Shown: one piece after another, positions 50,164 to 62,225 of the stretch | Numbering within the stretch: position 1 is the stretch's first letter | Layout of the letters: each line of letters starts with the position of its first letter | Source of the DNA: Allodiplogaster sudhausi | Taxonomy: Eukaryota; Nematoda; Chromadorea; Rhabditida; Diplogasteridae | Direction: 5' to 3' | DNA length: 64,000 nt | Assembly (NCBI GenBank): GCA_945643635.1 | Contig: CALZFC010000243.1 | Location: 649,501 to 713,500, forward strand | The notes under the pieces: model-generated | Database searches by the model: none | Told to the model about the DNA's origin: nothing | Seen by the model: only the letters and a program-made list of their open reading frames with translations | Position numbers and translations under genes: made by a program

Positions 50164-51726
50164 AAGAGAGAGAAAGAGTGTGACAGAGAGAGAGACAGAG
50201 AAAGATAGAGACAGAGAGAGAAAGAGAAATAAATTGGCAGAGAGCAAAAGCTCTAACCATGAGATTGGAGTGTCGGAAGCAGGCAGAGCTAGCTTCTTTG
50301 AATGGCTGCTCTGATTGAGGGCATGAGAGATTTCTTCTTTGAATTCTTGGCACTTTGCCAAGTTTTCTCCATCTCGTAAAAACTGGCGGAATTTTGAGTG
50401 CTCGAACACGCAGACAAAGTGAAAGCAACGCCAGTATAAAACGAGGGAAAACAGCACATCGTGAAAGATTTGAGGACAAAAATGTTTTGAATGTTATAAA
50501 AAGATAGTCTAAAAACACTTTTAAAAAAAGGAGAAATAAATAGGAGGTGCAAAAGCTAATATAGTACATAAATTGACATCAATAGTTAGGGTAAGGTCCC
50601 TAACCTCATCCAAAGCTTTAACCTCTGTCGATGACACTAATCTTAAATTTATCGTTAGCCTTAACCTTAGCATTTTCACAGATCCGTACGTCAAGATCTA
50701 CCTGATGATGCAAAATAAGCGTCTGGAGAAGAAGAAGACGACGATCAAGATGAAGACACTCAATCCGTACTACAACGAGTCCTTCTCCTTTGATGTCACG
50801 CCCGAAAAGATGCAGGCAAGTAAACATACACAATTTTTCGCTTTTTTTAAGGCCAGGATTGGTATTTAAAATTTCTTGTTATTTTTTCTAATTAAAATTA
50901 CCTAGCATGGAAACCACAATCATTTATTACAACGAATATAGAAGGCGAAAATACATTGCTTATAAATGAAAATCGTATGTACATGAAGAATGTAATAATT
51001 AAATTATATCGAATGAATAACGAATAAATAAATAAATAAATAAAGACATAATGTTTCTTAGCGAGTGCATCTGCACGTCACGGTCTCCGACTACGACAGA
51101 GTCGGCTCGAACGAGCGAATCGGACAGGTAGTAAGAGAAGCATTTGCCGCATTACATTACTAATGGAGACAATGAACTCACGTTTGAATTCGCGCCTTTT
51201 TCCCTGACACAAGGGCAAGAGAGGGCATGTGATTTAAAGAGACGCGACAATCTACAATCTTATGACTGCAACTATTATTAATATTTAAAAAAAATGCTAT
51301 TTGTTTAGTTCAGCACGCTGTTCACAATCCACTCCACTTTCGTTCAGAGCATTACTATATGTAGCCATTTTGGAAATGAAATGCGGCGGGTTGATATTTA
51401 TAATAACGAAATTTAGAGGAGCACGAAAATCAACCGTAATCTAGTCGAATTTTCCTGACCGTTGTTGTCTCTCTATATCACATGCTCTCTCCAGGCAAAA
51501 AGGCGTTAGTTCGAAATTGGGTTTTTGGTTCCTTTAAAAAAAGATGACACGAATTATAGCATTTAAAATACATATATAAAAGTGGTTTTGCTTAAAAAAA
51601 TATATTGAGATTCTCATCGGCAACAATGTCTCGGGCGCAGCGCTGAAGCAGTGGCAGGACATGCTGGCGACGCCGAGGAGATCCGTCGCGCAGTGGCACA
51701 CTCTTCAGCCATTCAACGACGACTAG
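43250..51726 (+). CDS. syt1: Synaptotagmin-1-like calcium sensor, C2A and C2B
   Basis: Calcium sensor for synaptic-vesicle fusion that binds acidic membranes and SNAREs. Exons: about 43250-43342 ([17 protein letters not shown]); 47224-47340; 47478-47528; 48483-48560; 48705-48785; 48925-49042; 50682-50815; 51062-51127; 51610-51726. Phases all agree. C2A has its five calcium aspartates ([21 protein letters not shown]). C2B has MDVLGLSDPY and [10 protein letters not shown], so the fifth ligand is Glu. The polybasic strand reads [10 protein letters not shown], where KKKK is usual. WHTL near the C-terminus is conserved. The intron after 50815 has a GC donor (CAG|GCAAGT). The luminal and transmembrane N-terminus is missing; ATG 43250 is only the first methionine of this exon and upstream exons are expected. 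[13 protein letters not shown] resembles nematode SNT-1. Confidence 0.93.
43385..43420. repeat. (CT)n microsatellite in synaptotagmin intron
   Basis: An almost pure CT run just after the first recognised exon. Similar tracts continue at 44080-44260, 44690-44790, 44880-44970, 45110-45170, 47685-47910 and 49410-49490, with (GA)n at 43895-43936, 44553-44602 and 50105-50230. Confidence 0.95.
45625..45679. repeat. 55-bp perfect hairpin
   Basis: GGAAAACCACATAGTTTGTT... pairs exactly over 23 bases with ...AACAAACTATGTGGTTTTCC across a 9-base A-rich loop. It lies within the large synaptotagmin intron. It may be a minimal fold-back element or a transcribed hairpin. Confidence 0.95.
45680..47220. other. 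Intron interior, no gene seen
   Basis: AT-rich intron DNA with ATACATACATATG-type runs near 46910-46990 and a short (AT)n at about 46628-46647. A (TTC)n run is at 46087-46112. Confidence 0.6.
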
Positions 51727-51933
51727 GTCCCGAGCGGAATCTTTCTATTGCCATCTATTCAGTACCGTAATCTTTCCTTACAGAATTTTAATACTCACTT
51801 ATTATTAGCAAGTTGATAGACCCACTCCTCCCACCAAACGAGTGCAGAATATGCATATTCAAGCAAGTTCAGTGTATAAGATTCCAATGGAATTTATGCA
51901 TGCATCCTAATTTGAGCGTTTTATTCAGTTATT

Positions 51934-51939
51934 AATAAA
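51934..51939 (+). promoter_or_regulatory. Candidate polyadenylation signal for synaptotagmin
   Basis: AATAAA about 208 bases after the TAG stop at 51724-51726, followed by a T-rich stretch. Confidence 0.5.
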
Positions 51940-51949
51940 TTTTTTTCTT

Positions 51950-53100
51950 GAGCAGACGAATTTCCTTTTCAAATTCGTATGTTTATTTTAATGTCCCTCT
52001 TTTTAACGTTTTTGTTTAAATTTCCGTTTGCGCCCTTTCACTTAATACAATATTTGGCTGTTTATTGTGTCTCGTAAAGGCTTTCTTCGAAATCAGACAG
52101 TGAGAACTTTTTTTCAAACTTTTTGATCGTACCTCATCTTAATTAACCATTTCCGAATTCTTTTTGCTTATTTATTCTAGTTTTACTCGTACTCGTTGCA
52201 TCATTTCGATATGCATATTATGTACAGTTATCAATCAAGCTTTTAAACTTGATATTATTGTCTTAATTGTTTTTTTGCATTTCCTTAAATCCTTTTCGTG
52301 ACAACATTATCACTACTTATTAAACTAACAAAAAGTTCTTCCCTGACAATATATTTAGCCGTTGGTAATATTCGACGATGATTTGTTAATCAATTTCTTA
52401 CGAAGTTTTTCACATTCCTTTCCACTTCGTATCACACTCACCGGTGATGATCTTTTAAGCTGTAAATTCTTCATTTTTGCGAACAAAATCTAGCAGTCTT
52501 CGCGAGCAAGACTAATTTTCAGATTTATTGCTCTTTTCACTTTTCATGTTGTATATTGTTCCCCTACTATGTTAAATCCTCTCACTTTATTTATATTATA
52601 TTCTACCAGAATAAGTCATGCTACTCATGTCAGTACAGTGCACATTGCAACTAAATTACACATCTTTCCTATTTACTTCAGATTTCCGTGAACTTCCACT
52701 AAAACACCCAGTGACTTGTTGTAATTATCGTGGCACACTTTATGCGGAATAAAAGAAACTAAATATCCTTATGTTATATCCCGGCATAAGTTTAACTAAG
52801 ATTTTCCGGGTTTTGGAGTAAACCCTTGAAGAAAATATTTCTCTTTTCTTTTCCAGCGACTCGGCTCTGCGAACGATTCTCTCTCTGTACTCTAAAAAGC
52901 ATAAAATAAAATCTTTATTTTAAAAAAAAACAAGCAAAATAAAGAACTTAAATTTTAGGTGGCTTTCCGACATATCATAAATCATTTATGCATAATAATA
53001 GCCAATAATAATAATAGCGCATGACAAATAGCACATAAGATAATAATAACACATAGCAAAAGTTGAAAAAATTACTTTGATCAATAATCTTTTGGCGACC
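51950..53100. other. Intergenic AT-rich DNA, no gene seen
   Basis: Between the synaptotagmin 3' end and the Harbinger left end. It contains only T-rich sequence and an ATAATAATA patch near 52990-53050. Confidence 0.6.
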
Positions 53101-53548
53101 TTAAGAGAGCATCTCTGTACGACTCCAGTAGGGCCTGCCCCAGATCCAGCCGCGCCCGCAATCTTGGTCAAAGTCGCGTTGACTTGTCGACGATGTTCAA
53201 TCCAAGCGTTCAGCGCTGGATGATCTATCGCCGAGCTTGTTTGATGTTTGAATGAAAGTTGCAATTGCCGCAAAATCATTGCACCTTTCGGGATGCGAAC
53301 CCGGTCAACATGCCCCAGAAGTCACAAGGCAACCAATCAGCCATCCAGCTATGTTGCTTTGTGTTCACCAAGGACAACTACATATGTATATAGACTTTTG
53401 AAGATTCTTCGTCGACTTATAAATGATCGACGATCTATCGTCTAACATTAAGCAGAAAATCGAGAACTCATATATATTTATACTTTTTTATTGTTTTTGA
53501 AACATATTATATGATATGCTCATTTTATGGTTAGATTTCAGTGAGATG

Positions 53549-54666
53549 GCTTTTATGCTCTTTCCTCCACCAGCAGCTGGTCGACATCCTAATCTTCCTT
53601 ATGAGAGGCAGCACCACGTTGCTCTTTGTCTTCTGAATGAGAGTCTGTTTGTGAGGCGGTACAGACTTGTACCGGCTGATATTGACGCTCTTGTCGGCCT
53701 GCTTGGCCGACACATCAATAGGAACATGCAGGGAGACTGGACCATCACTCCCGACAACCAAGTAAGAAAGAATGGATATGATAGAATAATAGGGAAGGGA
53801 ATGCATTAGACAAATTCTAGATTCTGCTTGGTCTCCGCTACCTCCTCTCCAATGCACCCTTCATTTTTCTCTGCGATGCTTTCGGCCTGTGCGAAACAAC
53901 CGCGCGAAACTGCTTATGGCGCTTCCTGAAAGGAACTCTCGCCCTTCGAGATCGATATATTAACTTTCCGGTGACATCTCTCGCCTACTGCCAGGGGGCT
54001 GCCGACGGATTCAGCCATCGAGGCCCGTTCAGCAGTAAGATCTAACAAGATGGCTAAGAGAGTGAAAGGATTATGCTTCTTTTAGATGTTGTGGGCATCA
54101 TCGACGGGTCCCTGATCCGCATTCGCTCCCCGAGGACCGCGGCCGGACAGTTCCGCTGCCGGAAGGGATTCCCGGCGATCAATCTCCTTCTCGTCGTGGA
54201 TGCTTATGGAAGAGTCGTCTTTGCGAATGCGAACTGGCCTGGAAGTGCTCACGACTCTTTCATTCTACGACACTCTGCTCTGGGGCATGCCATTGCTGCT
54301 GGTCAGATCCCGCCGGGGTATGTCATCCTTGGTGATAAGGGCTTTGCCAACGGAGCCCACATCGTGACACCCCTACGGAATCCCCAGTCGCAACAGGAAA
54401 CGGATTTTAACATTGCTCACAGGAAGACAAGGGTTCATGTTGAGCAAGTTATTGGGATCCTAAAGAAGCGGTTCTCCATACTGCAGTCGGAGATTCGCAT
54501 GATGGCGGAGGATGCAGCTAAGATTATCATGGCTTGCTGTGTTCTCCACAATTATGTCATCGAACATCGCACTGGTGGATGCCCACTCGCAGCCAATCGA
54601 ATCGCCGTCATGCCACATCCCCCCAATGGTGCTGATCCCCGTTCTCACATGGTAGCAAACATCTAA
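53549..54666 (+). CDS. PIF/Harbinger transposase (DDE_Tnp_4)
   Basis: Cuts and pastes the element in the nucleus, normally together with its Myb-like partner. Exons: 53549-53761 (start at MAFMLFPPP, though an in-frame ATG lies at 53516), 53821-54034 and 54086-54666. GT-AG introns keep the frame (the A|AT join gives NVVGIIDGS). The N-terminal region has a helical stretch similar to HARBI1 (CDAFGLCETTARNCLWRFLK). The catalytic triad is visible: D in GIIDGSLIRI; D in LLVVDAYGR, with the HDS motif in GSAHDSFIL; E in RVHVEQVIGILK. GDKGF and LHNYVIEH are also typical. It ends AANRI...SHMVANI. No stop or frameshift was seen, so it is potentially active. Confidence 0.92.
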
Positions 54667-55114
54667 ACTGCATTACTCCTTCTAGATTCATCTCTTAGAG
54701 ACATTTCAATAGAACTCTTTAACTGCAAGTTCTTTATTCGCAAATTGTTAAATGACACGATGTAATAAAGAAACACAAACATATACCGTATTACTGACAA
54801 CAAGTAAACATTTAAATTATAATTTCGATAAAATTAAAAGGTACTATGCCGTAATCTGTTTCGAATTTATAGTCTCTTTAATCTATTTAAGGGAAATTTG
54901 TATATTTTAACAGAAAAGATTAGACTGCAATGTTATAATCAGAGCTAGTTAAAGATACTGTAAGATACCGTATTACAGACAACAACTAATACAGTTAAAA
55001 AGTAACTTCGATAAAGTAAAATTGTATTAATCCGTTAAAAGTTTATAGTCTATTATCTATTTAAAGTATCTTTTTAATAGATAATTTGACTATCAATGCA
55101 AGTATCTAAACAAC

Positions 55115-56605
55115 TAATACTCATCTGAACGAGAAGAAATGGTCGGCGCACTTGGGCCAGGGATCTCGGCATCATTGTTGTCGTGGCCGTCATCGTACGC
55201 GTAGTAGGTGGGGGCGTCGAAACCACTTCCATTCGCCTGCGCGATCAGCGCCTGCGTGCTGCGCACCAGAGCGCAGACAGCGGAGCACATCTCTTCTTGC
55301 TTCTTGGCTGCTGCGATAGATGCCTCAAAATGTATCGGTTGTGGACAAGGTTTGATTCGAAAAGACAAATAAAAAAATAAGCGAAAAAAAAAACTCGTTG
55401 GTTATTTAAAATGTGGTTCTTAAACGCGTTTAATATCGCATTAGTCTAAAATATTTTTTTCCAATTTGAAAGACTTCTTTTACTTATTTACTACCGGTAC
55501 TACGGTAGACTCAACAAATTGACTACGGTAGAAGCAGATGGTACTTGGCTCTGCTATTATCATAAAAGAAACAATTTCATTTCCAATCATACCTCAAGGC
55601 TCTGGCCATGGAGACGGCGCAGCTCAATGTCGGAGTAGTCGCGGCTGCGCATCTATAATCATGGTTGTGATGCATTGCAATGTTAAGAAAAGAAACTACC
55701 GGCACTTTCAAGCACTTGAGGAGGCCGAAAAGCAGAGGCATCTTCGCCAGCCTCCTCGTCCGACATCAGCTCGCGCGAGCGTGTTGGACCCTATAATGAG
55801 TAAACTCACAAACAAAAATGAAATATCAAAACAGTTTTAAAAAGCAACTTATTTTTTTTTATTTGCACAGTTAGATTGCACAATCCACTACCTCTGGATG
55901 TTGCACTTCTCGCTTGGGCAGCTTGAAAGCCTCCTCGCTCATCCTTCTTTTCACTGGAATTTTCATCTGACTCTAAAAAAGAAAATGGTTGAATAATAAT
56001 AATCGTCTCGCTACAACAATGAATAGGAGTTCTAAATGAAGCGAGAACTTACTGGAGTCAGACTCGACTCGTTTCCATTTGCTGGTGACACTCCAGCGAA
56101 CGCTGGAGTGTCACCGTAGACAGCCGCGAACATCCCGCCAATATCAGCTGCTTCCTCTTCCTCCACTTCGATGGCAGCCTCCTCTTCCCGATCGACACCA
56201 CCCCCTGTAGTGTTTGCGTACCTGAAATAACTCAAACTTTAAATAAATCATGCTTGAAATAAAGCATTCCAACATAAACAAGAAGCATACAAGAAAACAT
56301 CAAGCATAGAAACACAAAGCATACTCAAAGCAAACCTCGCCCGTCTTGCGCACTTGTTTCGCGCGTAGTTCTTGGCTTCGGTGATGATCTTGCGGACCTG
56401 GTGGTCCGTGAACTTGCGACTGGAAGTTGAATGTACAGCCTTTCCCACTTTAACAGTTCTCAAACAATAATAACTGACTCGAATTTAAGCTCGGCGAGGG
56501 CGAGTACCTCCTTCATGGCCTGCCTCCGTCGATTATTCGCCTCCGGCTCCCGAGACGAATTGTGGTCGAGCAGTTGCTCGCCACAATTCCGGGAAAACAG
56601 AATGC
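55115..56605 (-). CDS. Myb/SANT-like accessory protein of the Harbinger
   Basis: Expected to bind the subterminal DNA and bring the transposase into the nucleus. Minus-strand exon-like patches: about 56479-56605 (REPEANNRRRQAMKEVLALA), about 56334-56423 (RKFTDHQVRKIITEAKNYAR, which resembles the third helix of Myb/SANT-like domains), about 56053-56222 (acidic: EEEAAIEVEEEEAADIGGMF), about 55870-55975 (ESDENSSEKKDERG) and 55115-55335 (KQEEMCSAVCALVRSTQ, ending ISSRSDEY and a stop). It is divergent from the transposase gene, with about 450 bases between their 3' ends. Exon joins were not proven, and the start lies above 56.6 kb. Confidence 0.6.
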
Positions 56606-56831
56606 TAGCAGTTTTTCTAATATTCCTTCAACAACCTATATCCTTAAAAAGGTAACTATCACCGTCAAGAAATACCTCACAAGACACTGCATAAGCTGAA
56701 CTGGAACAGACCGATATAGTTTTCAAAACCTTGATCAACATCGCCCGATTCTTCCCATGAAACAAAACCCTGGTCAATAGGGTGTTGTATTTCCGACATT
56801 CTTCGCCAAGATGAGAAGGCATATTACATCA

Positions 56832-57335
<504 letters not shown>

Positions 57336-57349
57336 GGTTCAAGTATGCG

Positions 57350-58160
57350 AAACACAGAGATTAGTCATCGATGATCGACTAACAACAACAAAATCAACAA
57401 GAAAACCAAAAAAAAACCTCTAGCATACAACATTTAGAACAAAACACAGAAAAAAACACCTTCAAATTCTGGTGCCATTTGGCGTCAAATTGCACCACTT
57501 GGAATTATTCGAGAAAACCACTGGCTAGCTTTATGCAAAAGTATGCACGCTACATTTTTGAATGCATTTATTTTCATTTATTTTAATTATAAGCGGGAAT
57601 TGATTTGTAAAACCGTCTCAATAAAAAGTTCTCCATGCAACTTTGTGCACAACTGTTAAAATATTTCCAAAATGTGCATCGTTGACCTAGCGGTGAGCAT
57701 ATTTGTCGAGTAAGATCGACGACGGGCGAGAAAGAGCCTTTAACGTGAGACAGTGAAGAGAACCAGACAAACATGCCCTCGACGCTACTGTCAAACTCTC
57801 TTACTGTTCTACACTATTTCGCTAGCGACGAACTTTCAACGCTGCGTTCAACTTTTTTTCGCTTGCACTGGAGTTGAACGCTTGTTTTTGGATAGACGAT
57901 CTTCTGTGCTTAAGCATAGCGAAGTTCGTCGATCTTTCTCTTCAGCGTTCAACTTTTGGTGATGCAGCTGTCGTTCATCTTTGCTAAGATTGCGGGCGCG
58001 GCAGATGTTGGATTTCGAGTATGAAAACATAGTCAGGCATGGCACAGGGCCCCAGTAGCAAGATTAAATGGTGTTTTTTTTTCAAAAATTTTTTTTGTGT
58101 GAACAGTTGAAAGTATGTATATTTTATGAATAGGCGTATCTCGCTTCAAACTCAATATTT
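57350..58160. other. No gene seen; short inverted words
   Basis: Noncoding DNA between the S23 fragment and the palindrome. GTTCAACTTTT and its complement recur (57848-57956), together with CTTAAGCATAGCGAA-type sequence. The 65-residue minus frame here (57848-58045) has no recognised domain. Confidence 0.5.
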
Positions 58161-58162
58161 TT

Positions 58163-60548
58163 AAATTTTCGTTTTTTTATTAGATTCTAAACAAAACTCG
58201 ATTCTAAACAAAACTGCCCAGATGTGTTTCAGTTAACTATTTCTTTTCACATCGAAAAATTGTTTGAAATATTTTATTTTGACGGTTAAATACCTTATAC
58301 TCATTTGTATTTGGGTTTTATATCTCAAAAGGTAGAGCATTAAAAACTGTATAACATATATTCTTTTCGTTTCATGTGCCCTTCCCTAGGTTGGTTAAAA
58401 ATAGGCGCAAATAGGAGCACCTCGGACACGTCGGATTCAAGGAATGCGTGAAAAAGAAGTTAAATTCTTGTTGTAAGATAAAATGAATCATTTCATTCGA
58501 TTCAGCTTGTTGCTTTTCATAAAATCTCCCTACAAAAATTTCATAAAAATATCAATTTCCATGAAAATAACGCATTTTTCGATTTTTCTGCAATTGTCAG
58601 AAAATGACCTAAAACTATTCAAAGCGCTGTATTTTCAATGTTTTCAGCGAGAACAGTATGCGGATAATACTGTTCAGTACGCGACAAAATTCTCTACAAC
58701 ATACATTCATTACATCTGGATAGGGCGTCCCTACCAATGACAGTATCGATTTTCCTATGGCGGTCGCGTCAAAACTGACAGATCCGCATTTTCCAACTTT
58801 TCGTGCAATCATAATGTTTCTTACTAATCCAATACATCATTCTGCTCCACGAAGCACACTAAGGTTAGAATCGATGTTTGTTTTGCAGATTTCCCGTGGT
58901 AAAAATCCGCAAAAGGGTTTGCACGCGCGCGGATTTGAACCTGCGACCAATGACGTTCGACATGCACAACCAATAGGCCAAAATGACATTTAAAAATTCA
59001 TTTCTGGAAAATCCCAAAACCAATCTTAATGGTTGACCTATCATCCGATAGCTATTTTTGCGCTCTATCGAAATAAATATATCCGTCAAAAAGTGTAAAT
59101 TGGCAGCAAGGCCAAATAAGTGGCCCAAATATTCGAACATAAAAAGTAGATCAAACGATCTGTACATCATAACGTGATGTATGGGATAGTCGCTCGTCTT
59201 GGCAAAAACTATCGAATGGCATGTAAAGGGCAGCGATAAGTTCAATCCCCGAGCAATAACAGCCGCGAAAATGTCCCCCCAAAATATTGACTTTTCAAAG
59301 GACTTCAGGGCACTGTTTCGGTACTCCAGCCGAACAGCAAATAGTGACTGATAAATTATGTCCTCTCTATTAATATGAGTCTTGAAAAAGTGCCATGAAG
59401 TCCTTTGAAAAGTCAATTTTTTGGTGATAAATTTCCGCGGCTGTTATTTCTCGCGGATTGAACTTATCACCGCATATTATATGCCATTCGATAGATTTCG
59501 CGAAGACGAGCAACTATATCATACATCACTTTATGATGTATACATTGTTTGATCTACTTTTTTGGGTTCGAATAATTTGGCCATTTATTTGGCCTTGCTG
59601 CCAATTTACACTTTTTGGCGGATATATTTATTTCGATTGAGCGCAAAAATAGCTATCGGATGATAGGTCAACCATTAAGATTGGTTTTAGCATTTTCCAG
59701 AAATGAATTTTTAAATGTCATTTTGGCCTATTGGTTGTGCATGTCGAACGTCATTGGTCGCAGGTTCAAATCCGCGCGCGTGCAAACCCTTTTGCGGATT
59801 TTTACCACGGGAAATCTGCAAAACAAACATCGATTCTAACCTTAGTGTGCTTCGTGGAGCAGAATGATGTATTGGATTAGTAAGAAACATTATGATTGCA
59901 CGAAAAGTTGGAAAATGCGGATCTGTCAGTTTTGACGCGACCGCCATAGGAAAATCGATACTGTCATTGGTAGGGACGCCCTATCCAGATGTAATGGATG
60001 TATGTTGTAGAGAATTTTGTCGCGTACTCAACAGTATTATCCGCATACTGTTCTCGCTGAAAACATTGAAAATACAGCATTTTGAATAGTTTTAGGTCAT
60101 TTTCTGACAATTGCAGAAAAATCGAAAAATGCGTTATTTTCATGGAAATTGATATTTTTATGAAATTTTTGTAGGGAGATTTTATGAAAAGGAACAAGCT
60201 GAATCGAATGAAATGAGTCATTTTATGTCACAACAAGAATTTAACTTTTTTTTCACGCATTCCTTGAATCCGACGTGTCCGAGGTGCTCCTATTTCAGCC
60301 TATTTTTAACCCACCTAGGGAAGGACACATGAAACGAAAAGAATATATGTTATACAGTTTTTAATGCTCTACATTTTGAGATATAAAACCCGAATACAAA
60401 TGAGTATAAGGTATTTAACCGTCAAAATAAATTATTTCAAACAATTTTTCGATGTGAAAAGAAATAGTTGACTGAAACACATCTGGACAGTTTTGTTTAG
60501 AATCGAGCGGCGATGCTAATAAAAAAAAAGAAAATTGAAGGATATTGA
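58163..60548. repeat. 2.4-kb palindrome inside the Harbinger
   Basis: Arms of about 1.15 kb (58163-59308 and 59397-60548) are near-perfect complements around a spacer of about 88 bp. Identical chance frames appear on opposite strands (for example 58757-58993 plus and 59711-59947 minus). It ends about 210 bp before the element's right TIR. No transposase is present. Phrases such as AAAAACTGTA and AATAGGAGCA also occur in the 30.8-32.7 kb fold-back, hinting at a shared ancestor. Confidence 0.93.
59717..59775 (+). repeat. tRNA-like A and B boxes (SINE-like), right arm
   Basis: TGGCCTATTGG at 59724 fits the polymerase III A box and GGTTCAAATCC at 59763 fits the B box, with tRNA-like spacing. Acceptor and T-stem pairing fail, so it is not a working tRNA gene. 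The complement lies in the left arm at about 58924-58983. Confidence 0.6.
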
Positions 60549-60954
60549 TGTTAAAGAAAGTTATGTGCACTTACATTAATCTTTTCCCTTACTTTTGCAT
60601 GCCCAGGCAAGGAAAAAAATTTTATTACAAAATTGACCTTCAAATTATCTTCATAGTGGGCATAGTTACCCCTGATTAAATTTTGGATAGCCAAATCAAA
60701 AATTTTTACCCCGGGGCAGGCCCCCATGGAGGGCTGCTTGATCCTTTCAGAGAGGCTCTCTTAAAAGGCGTTCCACTTGTCGTCGTAAACCCGTCAAGTC
60801 TCGGTTGCGCGAGTCGAGAGTAGTGTAAGGTCCGGACTAAAATTAAAGTTCCTGTCCGCGCCGCGAAAGAATTTTTTATATATTTTTCTGCCATTTAAAG
60901 AGGATGCTAATAAAATGATCACTCGGAAATATGTTGAATTTGAAATTTTTTTTA

Positions 60955-61060
60955 AAAATCGGGCCCACCGGGCCGGCCGGGCCCAAAATTCAAGGGCCCG
61001 AAATCTGAGGGCCGGGCGGGGCCGAGATTCTGGGCCCTAAGGGCCGGCCGGGGCCAAAAA
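60955..61060. repeat. GGCC-rich low-complexity patch
   Basis: GGGCCGGCCGGGCCC and variants recur about every 15-30 bases with GGGCCCGAAATCTG and GGGCCCTAAGGGCC. It is strikingly GC-rich against the AT-rich background, just right of the Harbinger. Confidence 0.9.
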
Positions 61061-61084
61061 AGTTGGGCAGTTTCCACCTCTGGT

Positions 61085-61265
61085 CCGCGGCTGGGATAGC
61101 GTTGTCCTCCGGGGGCTCTCTGCTATGCTCAGACGGGTCGTGGATTATCTGCACTTCCCTGACAGGCGACTCTACTCACTTTTCAGCTTTGCTTTTTTTC
61201 TGTGGCCCGCCCGTGGCTGGGATAGCAGGGCTCCCGGAGAACTGCTGCTATGCCCGGCCGGGCGA
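61085..61265. repeat. Two diverged GC-rich copies
   Basis: GGCTGGGATAGC...CTCC...CTGCTATGC appears at about 61090-61130 and again at 61210-61252. It may be a decayed exon duplication, but no protein family is recognised. Confidence 0.5.
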
Positions 61266-61319
61266 AGCAATGCCCTCTTTTTGCTTTGCCCAGAGCGAGC
61301 CACATGATTTAAAATTAGA

Positions 61320-61700
61320 AACTCGATGATCTCTAATTTCTTTTAAAATATACTTAATGACTACGAGCAGAGAATTCTTATTGTTCGGTTTTTAGGTTCA
61401 CCGCGTGCATTCAACCATTCAAACTAAATACAAATTGCTGCCATGGTTTACACCAATGACGATCCTTCACAACCGATACACAAATATCGGGCTCCATTTA
61501 AAGGAGGACGATCACCGAAAAATAATGTATGATTTCAATTTTTCCCCGGTCCATCGAACTCTAATACGTGCGCGCTATTCACCTAAACACGATTGAATAT
61601 TATTAAGCTGATAATCTTTAATTTCTTCAAAAATACATTTCCTGAATATGAGCATTTCTTGTAGGTTCACTGCGTTAATTTAACCATTCAAACCAAACTA
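61320..61700. repeat. Diverged tandem repeat, about 270-285 bp
   Basis: TAATTTCTT...AAAATA..., TTCTTAT/TTCTTGTAGGTTCAC and AACCATTCAAACTAAA/CCAAA occur near 61335-61430 and again near 61620-61700. Confidence 0.6.
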
Positions 61701-62225
61701 TATGGTCTTGCGAGGTTTAAATACTTTCCTTCTTAATTTCTCTCCCACTCTCTCTCTCTCTCCCTCGCTCTCTCTTTCTCTCTCGCTCTTTATCTCTCTT
61801 TCTTGGCACTTTTCCATCTAGCAGAAGCAGCTACATATCGTATTACATCGACTCATCACCACCTGGCAGTCTCTGTCTGAACATAAACAAATTGGTAGAA
61901 GGTCGATTTATCGGAATAGTGCCACAGCTGCAATTTATCTGCAAAGACTGTGGGTTTGCCGGCGAAGAGAGAGAGAGAGAGAGAGAGATTGAACCCATGG
62001 AAATATTGAGAACATGTCTCAACTTCAGCTGTAGTGATGACTCGTCGTCTTCGCTCTCTCCACGCCACGCTAATCTACTGCATAGGTTTGTGAAAGTAAA
62101 TTCAGTTAAAAAGTAATATTTTAATCATTAGCAATTTTATATATTTGATTAGCTATATAAAGAATGGGAGAAACGCGAAAAGGAAGAAACGCACTAAAAT
62201 ATTTTCAAAAAGTGCCCATTTCCAG

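Noticed and set aside
54460..54648. Minus-strand frame over the Harbinger transposase
   Set aside because: Shadow of the DDE exon on the opposite strand.
58865..59416. 183-residue frame with receptor-like hydrophobic stretches
   Set aside because: It lies across the arm and spacer of the 2.4-kb palindrome, the same DNA reads open on the other arm in pieces, and no family is recognised.
59717..59790. Functional tRNA gene
   Set aside because: A and B boxes fit, but acceptor and T-stem bases do not pair.
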